Below are positions 35,661-43,367 of a DNA stretch of 64,000 nt, one piece after another. The notes beneath the pieces are model-generated. The model had not been told where the DNA came from. It was given only the letters and a program-made list of their open reading frames with translations, and made no database searches. Numbering within the stretch: the stretch's first letter is position 1; each line of letters begins with the position of its first letter. Source of the stretch: Candidatus Obscuribacter sp. (GTDB taxonomy: Bacteria; Cyanobacteriota; Vampirovibrionia; Obscuribacterales; Obscuribacteraceae); the NCBI GenBank assembly GCA_021772135.1, contig JADYXQ010000023.1:1-64000 (forward strand), read 5' to 3'. Made by a program: the position numbers and the translations under genes.

Positions 35661-37103
35661 CTAACCTTTGGGAGCCGGTACTACATCGACAGTAGTCGCA
35701 CTGTCTTTAGAAAAGATGTCGCCGGCTACGCGCTGGATGTCTTCTTTGCTCACGTTCAAATACGCTTCTACATCTTTATCGATCAAAGTGGGGTCGCCAA
35801 AGAAGCTGGCGTATTCAGCCAGCATTTCGGCTCGACTGAGCGATTTTTGCAACGATGCATGACTGCTTGAAGAGAAAAGTGCGCGCAAAATCTGATTTTT
35901 TGCTTTTTGTAGTTCGAAGTCGCTCACCGGGGCTGTCTTTACTTTATCCAGCTCGGCGAACACCACCTCGCGTACTTTCTCGGGTGTAGAGCCATCTTTA
36001 TAGACCACAAAAGTTTCGAACAGTGATGGTCCGCGTCTTTCATCGTACGAACAGCTGACCTGCAGAGCCACTTGATCTTCTTTCACCAGGCGCTGATAAA
36101 GCCTCGATGACTCGCCGGTTGAAAGAATTGTTTGCAACAGATTGAGAGCATAAAAATCTTTATCGCGACGAGCGGGAGCTTTCCAGGCAATCCAGAAAGC
36201 CGGTGCCTTAGCCAGGCTATCGCTAACTTTTAGATATTTGGCTTTGGTTTGTTTGGGCTCGCTTAAATCAGGGCGAGTGGGCAATCGTACTCTTGGTATG
36301 GTGGCAAAATATTTCTCAACCAACTTTGCCGCTTCATCACTGTTGATGTCGCCAACAATAGCCATGGTGGCATTATTGGGAGCGTAATAAGTGTCGAAAA
36401 ATTTGCGCACATCACTGATGGATGAAGCTTCAAGGTCTTCCACTGAGCCTATTGGCGGGTGTCCGTTGCTCCAGTTGTCAAAAGCCATTTCTTCGAGTTT
36501 GATCGAAGCCGGCGCGTAAGGTTGATTGTCAACCCGCATGCGCTTTTCTTCTTTCACCGTCTCTAACTGATTGGCAAATTTTTCCGGCGTTACTTTGAGC
36601 GAGCGCATCCGATCAGATTCCAGCCATAGGGCAAGCTCTAATTGATTGCTCGGTAATTTTTCGAAGTAGTTTGTGTAATCAGCATGGGTAGAGGCATTCA
36701 AGCTGCCGCCGGCACTCTCGATAAACTTAAAATGCTCCATCTTGGGCACGTTTTCTGAACCTTGAAACATCATGTGTTCAAATAAGTGAGCGAATCCAGA
36801 GCGATGTTTAATTTCGTCGCGGGCTCCCACGTCGTAGACAATGGCCACTGATACCACAGGTGCTGCGTGGTCTTCTGAAAGCACAACTCGCAGTCCATTA
36901 GCCAGTTTGAAATCTTTACTAACCGGAATGAGCGGTTTCTTAATGGCGATATCAACTTTGCCTGACGGTAAAGAATTTAACCCTGCAGGTGGAGAAATCG
37001 GAACAGCGTTCTGCCCTGATACCGCAGGTGGAGTGACCAGACAACCCATGGTGAAGGCCAGCAACAGCTTCTGTCTTTTCGTTTTCAATGATCCAAACTT
37101 CAT
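35661..37103 (-). CDS. M16 family zinc metallopeptidase (active subunit)
   Basis: The inverted zinc motif HLFEH lies in RSGFAHLFEHMMFQGSE (about residues 106-110 from this start) and the third ligand Glu is in VKEEKRMRVD, so it should be active. A signal peptide (KLLLAFTMGCLVTPPAVS) implies export to the periplasm. I choose ATG 37103, two bases after the stop codon of the 65-residue gene; an in-frame ATG at 37127 would overlap it. The inactive M16 partner follows, so a heterodimer that degrades peptides is likely. Confidence 0.9.
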   Translation of the reverse strand: MKFGSLKTKRQKLLLAFTMGCLVTPPAVSGQNAVPISPPAGLNSLPSGKVDIAIKKPLIPVSKDFKLANGLRVVLSEDHAAPVVSVAIVYDVGARDEIKHRSGFAHLFEHMMFQGSENVPKMEHFKFIESAGGSLNASTHADYTNYFEKLPSNQLELALWLESDRMRSLKVTPEKFANQLETVKEEKRMRVDNQPYAPASIKLEEMAFDNWSNGHPPIGSVEDLEASSISDVRKFFDTYYAPNNATMAIVGDINSDEAAKLVEKYFATIPRVRLPTRPDLSEPKQTKAKYLKVSDSLAKAPAFWIAWKAPARRDKDFYALNLLQTILSTGESSRLYQRLVKEDQVALQVSCSYDERRGPSLFETFVVYKDGSTPEKVREVVFAELDKVKTAPVSDFELQKAKNQILRALFSSSSHASLQKSLSRAEMLAEYASFFGDPTLIDKDVEAYLNVSKEDIQRVAGDIFSKDSATTVDVVPAPKG

Positions 37104-37104
37104 G

Positions 37105-37302
37105 CTAACTGTCATCCTCATCGTCATCAGTTCCTAAAAGCACACACGACCAGAATATAGCCACCACCAGTAGAGACAGTATGGCCGCGCCCACGCAAAC
37201 TTTTTCCGGCACACCATAGCGGTGCAGCATCAGGTAAGAGGCACATGATAGTACAAGTGCCAGTAGTGCCACCACATGATTTAGTGAATATCGGCGCAGC
37301 AT
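37105..37302 (-). CDS. Small two-helix membrane protein (65 aa)
   Basis: Two hydrophobic segments (HVVALLALVLSCASYLML and VGAAILSLLVVAIFWSCVLL) separated by a short loop, then an acidic tail DDDEDDS. A GAGGA ribosome site precedes the ATG. Its stop codon is one base before the start of the active M16 gene, so translation is probably coupled. It may be an anchor or partner for the M16 pair, but that is only inferred from position. No family recognised. Confidence 0.65.
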   Translation of the reverse strand: MLRRYSLNHVVALLALVLSCASYLMLHRYGVPEKVCVGAAILSLLVVAIFWSCVLLGTDDDEDDS

Positions 37303-37336
37303 GGGCGTTTCCTCGGCTACATATTCGACGCTTCTT

Positions 37337-38140
37337 TTAACCGCGCGCTAACTTGAGTGTATCGGCGCAAGTACATTTCTCTCTAGCGTCAGGAATAGTT
37401 TCGATCAAATTTACCAGCAGCGTTTGCAACTTGGTGATGTTGGCTGCGAACACTTTCATCACTTCCGCGTGAGAAACCGGGTCTACATTGGCGGTGACAC
37501 CACTATCGTAGTCGGTAATGAGAGATACGTTGACCACACACATAGAGAGTTCTTTGGCCAGGTAGGCTTCCGGATATTGGGTCATGTTAATTACTTCCCA
37601 ACCCATCTTGTTAAACCAGGCCGACTCAGCTTTAGTTGAAAATCTAGGTCCTTGAATCACTACCACTGTACCGGCAGGGTGCATGGTGATACCGGCTTTC
37701 TCACCAGCTTTTACAGCCAACTCTCGCAGCTGTGGGCAGTAGGTTTCGGCCGGCGAAACGTGAGTGGTGATTGGTCCATCATAAAAAGTATCGGCACGTC
37801 CGCTTGTGCGATCGACGAATTGATCGCAAACCACAAATTCGCCTGGCTTGACGTGCATTTGCAGCGAGCCGGCAGCGCATGGGGAGATGATGCGTTTCAC
37901 TCCAATCGATTTCATTGCCCAGAGATTGGCTCTGTAATTGACTTTCTGTGGCGGAATGGTGTGTTTTTCGCCATGTCGCGGCATGAAGGCTACTCTTTTG
38001 CCGCCCAGTGTGCCGATGGCGAGTGGTGCGGATGGAGCGCCGTAAGGTGTTTCAATCAGCGTCTCTTCATACTTGTCGAGCAACTTGTAGAAGCCGGAGC
38101 CTCCGAAAATTCCAATGTCGGCGAGGGATTTTGTTTCCAT
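37337..38140 (-). CDS. mtaP: S-methyl-5'-thioadenosine phosphorylase
   Basis: Splits methylthioadenosine with phosphate into adenine and methylthioribose-1-phosphate. GIFGGSGFYKLL at the start, FMPRHGEKHTIPPQKVNYRA, and the signature GPRFSTKAES followed by MTQYPEAYLAKE are typical of the MTAP branch of purine nucleoside phosphorylases. Length 267 is normal. The small membrane gene follows after 34 bases on the same strand. The product adenine enters purine salvage. MTAP versus a 6-oxopurine phosphorylase is judged from the TDYD motif near the end. Confidence 0.92.
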   Translation of the reverse strand: METKSLADIGIFGGSGFYKLLDKYEETLIETPYGAPSAPLAIGTLGGKRVAFMPRHGEKHTIPPQKVNYRANLWAMKSIGVKRIISPCAAGSLQMHVKPGEFVVCDQFVDRTSGRADTFYDGPITTHVSPAETYCPQLRELAVKAGEKAGITMHPAGTVVVIQGPRFSTKAESAWFNKMGWEVINMTQYPEAYLAKELSMCVVNVSLITDYDSGVTANVDPVSHAEVMKVFAANITKLQTLLVNLIETIPDAREKCTCADTLKLARG

Positions 38141-38263
38141 TTTTCTCTCATATTTGTTAGCTAAAAATCTACAGTTGAGCCGACCTCGGTTGGGGCGGCC
38201 GACCTATATAGGGCAATATCCTAGCACCCTGAGCAGACCATTTTGAGGGCTAATTTTCAGACT

Positions 38264-38281
38264 AGGCGATTCAAATCGCTT
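38264..38281. repeat. Palindrome in the mtaP-ctpA divergent region
   Basis: AGGCGATT-ca-AATCGCTT is an 8-bp near-perfect inverted repeat (one G-T pair), about 125 bases upstream of mtaP and 94 bases before the ctpA -10 box. The loop is too small for a stable hairpin, so an operator is the likelier reading. GATTCAGTGAATC at 38306-38318 is a second palindrome nearby. Confidence 0.35.
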
Positions 38282-38374
38282 CTTGTCAGGAATTTCACCA
38301 GAGGAGATTCAGTGAATCACCCAGAAAAAATGCAGCAGAATGTCTAAAAGCGTGATTGACTGGGTATAAAGCAC

Positions 38375-38404
38375 TTGTCAAGTACGTCGTGATCAAGTTA
38401 TAAT
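38375..38404 (+). promoter_or_regulatory. Sigma70-type promoter for ctpA
   Basis: TTGTCA (38375-38380, five of six consensus bases), an 18-base spacer and a perfect TATAAT (38399-38404). The ctpA ATG is 34 bases after the -10 box, leaving a short 5' leader. Confidence 0.7.
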
Positions 38405-38437
38405 TCAGTCGCAATCAAGTCGGGGTCTCGTTTTAAT

Positions 38438-39778
38438 ATGTCGTGGAAACATCTTCTTGCCTTCCCTGTGGTCATCTCGCTTGCATTGGGAGGCTCAGGT
38501 TTACTCAGTGCTCAGGGTCAAACTGACTATATTGCTTCTTCGTCTGACGTGCGACTGGCTCACGGCCTTGCTGTTGCGCCCTCCATTCAGCCTGAAGGGC
38601 TCTACCACAGAGTCTGGCGTTTGATTAAAGAAGATTATTACGAACCGAGCTTCGCAGGCCAATCTTGGGACCGCTGGGAGCACCGTTACGACGGCAAATT
38701 GAAAAACCTCGAAGATGCTCACAAAGCAATCGAAACTATGCTCGCCAGTTTGGGCGATCGGTACACACGTTTTCTCGACCGTGACGCTTTTGACGATGAG
38801 AAATCGCAAATTGATGCCAAGCTTTATGGCATAGGCGTTCAGATTGGTATTGATCTCGAGTCTAAAAAAGTTATTGTAGTCACACCTATTGAAGACACTC
38901 CCGCCTATAAAGCCGGTATTCTTGCCGCCGACGAACTAACAGAAATTGACGGTAAGAGCACCAAAGGCTTTAACGTTGAAGAAGCGGCCAAGCACATTCG
39001 TGGTGCCATCAACACACCGGTGAACCTGGTGGTTACTCGGGGCGGCAAACGAATCAAAATTAAAGTGGTGCGCGCCGAAATCGCTATCAAAGCCGTTCCA
39101 ACAGCCAAAATGCTAGATTCTGACGTGGGCTACATTCGCTTGTCTAGCTTTATTTCACAGCAGGCTAATCGTGAAATGAAAGAGGCCATAAGCAAACTGG
39201 CCGGTGCTAAAGGAATAGTGCTTGATTTGCGCGACAATCCCGGTGGCTTGCTCACCAATGCCATTGATATTTCCAACATGTTCCTTGACTCCGGCAATAT
39301 CCTCTCAACAGTTGATCGAGATGGATACAAGACTCCGGCTCAGTCAGATGGCCATCCTTTATGCATGAAACCGCTGGCATTGCTGATTAACAAGGGTAGC
39401 GCCTCGGCCTCTGAAATTACTTCCGGCGCCTTGCATGATAATAATCGAGCCATTCTTGTAGGCGCGCGCACCTTCGGTAAAGGTCTGGTGCAAGGAATTA
39501 ATAAACTGGAAGACGGTAGCGGAGTGAACGTCACTATCGCCAGATATCTAACACCAAACGACACTGATATCCACAAGAAGGGGATTTCACCGGACGTCAC
39601 TGTGGAGCTGTCTGAGCAAGATTTGAAAGATAAGAAAGGGCCCTGGTGGTTGGAGAAACCTACTGCCGGTGTGCGTCGCAGCCCTGAAGACGGCAAAGAC
39701 CTGCAATTGAAAGCGGCTCTGGAAGCCGTGCACAAACGAATTACCGAAGGGGATCATCTAGCGGTACACATGCACTGA
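38438..39778 (+). CDS. ctpA: C-terminal processing peptidase (S41A)
   Basis: Exported serine protease that trims or degrades proteins from their C-terminus. A signal peptide (LLAFPVVISLALGGSGLLSA) is followed by a PDZ domain (YGIGVQIGIDLESKKVIVVT through VVTRGGKRIKIKV, about residues 125-210). The S41 domain follows, with DLRDNPGGLLTNAIDISN, catalytic Ser in KGSASASEI (near 320) and Lys in TFGKGLVQ (near 347). Length 446 is standard. Its own promoter lies just upstream. Confidence 0.94.
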   Translation: MSWKHLLAFPVVISLALGGSGLLSAQGQTDYIASSSDVRLAHGLAVAPSIQPEGLYHRVWRLIKEDYYEPSFAGQSWDRWEHRYDGKLKNLEDAHKAIETMLASLGDRYTRFLDRDAFDDEKSQIDAKLYGIGVQIGIDLESKKVIVVTPIEDTPAYKAGILAADELTEIDGKSTKGFNVEEAAKHIRGAINTPVNLVVTRGGKRIKIKVVRAEIAIKAVPTAKMLDSDVGYIRLSSFISQQANREMKEAISKLAGAKGIVLDLRDNPGGLLTNAIDISNMFLDSGNILSTVDRDGYKTPAQSDGHPLCMKPLALLINKGSASASEITSGALHDNNRAILVGARTFGKGLVQGINKLEDGSGVNVTIARYLTPNDTDIHKKGISPDVTVELSEQDLKDKKGPWWLEKPTAGVRRSPEDGKDLQLKAALEAVHKRITEGDHLAVHMH

Positions 39779-39823
39779 GCAAATTGTTATGATTAGCACT
39801 CCCTCATTACCGTTGGAAATTGA

Positions 39824-40570
39824 ATGTCAGCAGGCCAGAGTCGTGGAGTTTCCGGTTTAACCATTGTTGGCACTGAGAGTGGTTGTGGTAAAACGGTGTT
39901 TATGACCGGTTTATCTGCCTTGCTCAGGCAACAGGGTGTAAACGTGCGCGCGGTCAAACCGATCTGCCTCGGCTCCAAAGAGCGGGCAGAGTCTGAAATC
40001 TCCTTCATTTGCTCAATCAGCGGCACGCCACGCAATTACGCCTCGGTGGTGATTTCGTCGGCCAAAAATTTAAGCGAGGCTCAGTGGGCCCATTCGCTTT
40101 CCGTTGGTCAAGGTGCAGAGCTCAGTCTTGTGGAAACACCGGGCAGTTGTGCTTCTCCCATGAGCTTCGAGCAAAACAATGTAGGCACTCTAGCTCATGC
40201 CTGGAAAGACACCCGTGACTTCGCTCGCGAGCTTAATTATCCTTGCATTATCGTGGCGCACCACAATCATGAAGCAATCGAAAAACTGGTGCTGGCCTAC
40301 AGCTACATGAATGAGTTTGTCAAAATTGCCGGTATGGTCACAGTTGAAACTCAGGCTAATGAAGGCAAACAACTGGAGAGTAAACTGACCCGCTCAGAAG
40401 TGGCTCTGCTTCTCTCTTCTCGTACTCGTGCGCCTTATCTGGGCTGTCTGAAATTCAGTCCATCGATCTCAGTTCCGCGGGTAAACCAGGGCAATCTGGT
40501 TAAAGTTACGGCAGAAGGCATCGATTTGCTCTTGATTCTCAAGGCCCTGAACTTGGGTCTTGTTAAATAG
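39824..40570 (+). CDS. BioD-like P-loop NTPase (AAA_26)
   Basis: Resembles dethiobiotin synthetase: P-loop GTESGCGKTVFMTGL (residues 16-30) and the following strand VRAVKPICLGSK match BioD. The second BioD motif, normally EGAGG, reads VETPGSCASP. The final region is also diverged, and no other biotin gene is present. It could be a true but divergent BioD or a related NTPase with another job, so I give no symbol. It converges on the kinase gene with one base between them. Confidence 0.65.
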   Translation: MSAGQSRGVSGLTIVGTESGCGKTVFMTGLSALLRQQGVNVRAVKPICLGSKERAESEISFICSISGTPRNYASVVISSAKNLSEAQWAHSLSVGQGAELSLVETPGSCASPMSFEQNNVGTLAHAWKDTRDFARELNYPCIIVAHHNHEAIEKLVLAYSYMNEFVKIAGMVTVETQANEGKQLESKLTRSEVALLLSSRTRAPYLGCLKFSPSISVPRVNQGNLVKVTAEGIDLLLILKALNLGLVK

Positions 40571-40571
40571 A

Positions 40572-42275
40572 TTAGCGTCCACCGAATTCGGTGTAAAAAG
40601 CATTGGGGTCGCTGCTCATAGAGTGGCGCCGCGGCCGTACTTCTGGCTCGGTGTGCCGAGTAAGGTGTTTTGGTTTTGGCTTGCGCTCTGTTGTTTGCAC
40701 CCGTGGTTTACGTTTGACCAGGCGCAGTGGAGTCGAATCAACCATCACCACTGGTGGTGCTTTTGTTTTTGTATCGGGAGATGAATCTGCAGTAGAAACC
40801 GGTTTTGAAACTGGTGCTAAGTTTTTAGTTGTATTGGGCGTAGCATCTGGTACTTGAGGCCAGTCTGCCCTTTTTAAATCAGCATTTTTCGTTTCGCCAT
40901 CTGTTGCGGTGTTTGCCGGTGGTAACTGATCCGGGCTGGCTATGAGAGCAGGTTTGACGCTGTTTTGATGAGTGATCAAATATTGATAGAGGATGAATAG
41001 ACCGGTGCCCAGGCAACCGGTAATAAACAAAGTTACCGTCACCACGATTACCACCAGTTGTGTGGAGTCAGGAGCTTTGCTGCCAGTTTTGTTGCCGGAC
41101 TTTGTGCTGCCGAAATTTGTAGTGCCCACAGCAGATTTGACGGCAGTAGCTTTTGCAGTTTGCGGCTCAGGTGTTTTAAGCAGTGGCGCAGGAGCCGGCC
41201 CCGGCGCCGCTATATCTGCAAGTAGGCTTGCTTCCACTTTGCTGTTCACTGGTGGTTGATTTGTCGCGGCCAGTGCTTGAGCGGACCTGGCTGCGTCTCT
41301 TGCCGCCTGTTTGACCGGGTCTACAACTTCTATCGGCACCGCGTCCAGAGTATTGAAAGTTAGTGTGGCTTCCGATTCAAGTCTGTCGGGATAAAGTTTT
41401 AAAAGCTCGCTGCGTAACTCTTGCATGGTGGCGTAACGCTCATCGCTATTTTTGCGCAAGCATTTTAAAACCACCGCTTCCAATTTTTCTGAAATATTGA
41501 GATCAGGTGAAATTGTGGCAAATGCGGGTGGATATTCGGAGAGCTTTCTGGCGATGGTTTCGGGAAAACTGGCTCCGCGGTGCGGTACTTCGCCGGTCAG
41601 GGCGCGGAACATCACGCAGCCCAGGCTGTAGATGTCCGAGCGATTATCCACCGCTCCGCCACAGCATTGCTCCGGGCTCATGTAAAACGGCGATCCCCAG
41701 ATTTCACCTGATTTGGTTAACTGCTGCGATTCAGATGTCAATTTTACGATACCGAAATCGAGAATTTTTGCGAACTCAACCTGGTCGCGCTTGCCCACCA
41801 TGATATTGAGCGGTTTGAGGTCGCGGTGAATAATTCCCTGACCATGGGCGTAACTCATGGCCTCGCATATCTGCACAAAAATCGGCAAGGCTCTGGCAGA
41901 GTTCAAGGTCGTTACTTTGTCTAATATCGCTTGCAAAGACTTACCGTCCACAAGCTCTAGCACCAGATAAGGCTCTGACTTGGCAGTGAAACCAAAATCA
42001 AATGTGGTGACTATACCCGGATGATTGAGCAGGCCAAGAGCCTTCGCTTCCCGGGTGAGCCATTGCACCGCGGTGGCATCTGAAGCGATTTCCACCGGCA
42101 AAAATTTGATTGCCACGTCCCGGCCGATGGTTTCCTGACTGGCTCGGTAGACATTACCCATGGCGCCAGAGCCGAGCAAACCGGTGATGACAAAGGCAGA
42201 ACCGACTCGAGAGCCGATCATATGATCATCGTCCTGGGAGGCTTGATGCGTAACGGTAGATTCCTGGGGATCCAA
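40572..42275 (-). CDS. Membrane Ser/Thr protein kinase (PknB type)
   Basis: Kinase domain at residues about 22-290: GLLGSGAMGNVYRAS, VAIKFLP, HRDLKPLNIM, ILDFGIVK and SPEQCC. A Pro/Ala-rich linker leads to one transmembrane helix (LVVIVVTVTLFITGCLGTGL, near 405-425). The extracytoplasmic part is short, Thr/Pro/Lys-rich and contains no PASTA repeats. The TTG start has an AGGAGG site four bases upstream. It presumably senses an envelope signal; targets are unknown. Confidence 0.92.
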   Translation of the reverse strand: MDPQESTVTHQASQDDDHMIGSRVGSAFVITGLLGSGAMGNVYRASQETIGRDVAIKFLPVEIASDATAVQWLTREAKALGLLNHPGIVTTFDFGFTAKSEPYLVLELVDGKSLQAILDKVTTLNSARALPIFVQICEAMSYAHGQGIIHRDLKPLNIMVGKRDQVEFAKILDFGIVKLTSESQQLTKSGEIWGSPFYMSPEQCCGGAVDNRSDIYSLGCVMFRALTGEVPHRGASFPETIARKLSEYPPAFATISPDLNISEKLEAVVLKCLRKNSDERYATMQELRSELLKLYPDRLESEATLTFNTLDAVPIEVVDPVKQAARDAARSAQALAATNQPPVNSKVEASLLADIAAPGPAPAPLLKTPEPQTAKATAVKSAVGTTNFGSTKSGNKTGSKAPDSTQLVVIVVTVTLFITGCLGTGLFILYQYLITHQNSVKPALIASPDQLPPANTATDGETKNADLKRADWPQVPDATPNTTKNLAPVSKPVSTADSSPDTKTKAPPVVMVDSTPLRLVKRKPRVQTTERKPKPKHLTRHTEPEVRPRRHSMSSDPNAFYTEFGGR

Positions 42276-42426
42276 CCAGCCTCCTTCTCAAGGGTGCTAT
42301 GGGCCAAGTCTTATTTTAGCCTGAACGGAAGCCAAGAAATAAAACATATATATCGTCGGACCACTTTTGGAGCAAAATGTGTTACTTATTGATTCCATCT
42401 AGCTCAGGAATAGCTTTGAGAGAACC

Positions 42427-43299
42427 TTGAAAGACGCAAGCCACGACTCACCCAAGCCTGCACTGGCCAACGAGCTGAAACTGCCGTCTAATTCCAGCGA
42501 GCTCATTATTTACACAATGTCCGATTCCAGCGGCGAGACTGCCGAGGCTGTTGCCCGTGCCGCCCTAGTCCAATTTCCTCCCGGACATGCATCTATCTAT
42601 AGATTGCCGCAAATTAGAAGTTCTCAGCAGATTCCGGCCATGGTGCGCGAAATCTCGCATGGTCGCTCCATTATTGCTTATACGCTGGTGCTGCCTGAAT
42701 ATCGCGAAACACTTGAAGCTGAAGCAAGCAAATTTAAAGTGCCGACCATCGATTTGATAGGCTCCCTAATGGCACGCATCGGCAACTTGACCGGTGCTCA
42801 ACCACTTTCGCAACCAGGCAGGTTGCACTTGCTTGATGAAAGCTATTTCAAGCGTATCGAGGCGGTAGATTTTGCCATTCGTTTTGATGACGGTAAGAAT
42901 CCCGATGGCATTTTGCAAGCCGATGTGGTGCTAGTGGGAGTATCGCGCACCAGTAAAACTCCTAATTGTATGTACCTGGCGCACCACTATGGGCTTAAGG
43001 CCGCCAATGTGCCTATAGTCTTTGGTGTCGATCCGCCCCTGGCATTATTTCAAGTTCCGGCCAGAAGAATATTTGGTTTGAAAATTGATCCTTACCAATT
43101 GCAAGAGATAAGAAGCACAAGAGCGTCCGTTCTTGGAATGCCCAACAATACCGACTACGCAGATCCCGATCGCATCATGCAAGAAAGTCGCTACGCCAAA
43201 AAAATATTTAGAGAGTTAAAATGCCATATCCTCGACGTTTCAGCAAAAGCAATTGAAGAAACCTCGTCTGAGATTTTTATGAATTTGCGCGATGACTAA
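42427..43299 (+). CDS. ppsR: Pyruvate phosphate dikinase regulatory protein
   Basis: Bifunctional kinase/phosphorylase of the DUF299 family that inactivates pyruvate phosphate dikinase with ADP and reactivates it with phosphate. The family P-loop-like motif GVSRTSKTP is at about residues 171-179, and MSDSSGETAEAVARAAL lies near the start. Length 290 is typical. The TTG start follows a GAGAG element. The target enzyme gene ppdK follows directly in the same orientation, which strongly supports the assignment. Confidence 0.93.
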   Translation: MKDASHDSPKPALANELKLPSNSSELIIYTMSDSSGETAEAVARAALVQFPPGHASIYRLPQIRSSQQIPAMVREISHGRSIIAYTLVLPEYRETLEAEASKFKVPTIDLIGSLMARIGNLTGAQPLSQPGRLHLLDESYFKRIEAVDFAIRFDDGKNPDGILQADVVLVGVSRTSKTPNCMYLAHHYGLKAANVPIVFGVDPPLALFQVPARRIFGLKIDPYQLQEIRSTRASVLGMPNNTDYADPDRIMQESRYAKKIFRELKCHILDVSAKAIEETSSEIFMNLRDD

Positions 43300-43367
43300 T
43301 TTTTTGAACTGCTAAATAACTGACAGACCTGAATTCCCCGCTTAAATCAATCATGGAGAATCGAAAA

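Noticed and set aside
38312-38347. 11-codon frame with a perfect GAGGAG site upstream of ctpA
   Set aside because: It ends before the likely ctpA promoter at 38375, so it would not be on that mRNA, and no other transcript is evident.
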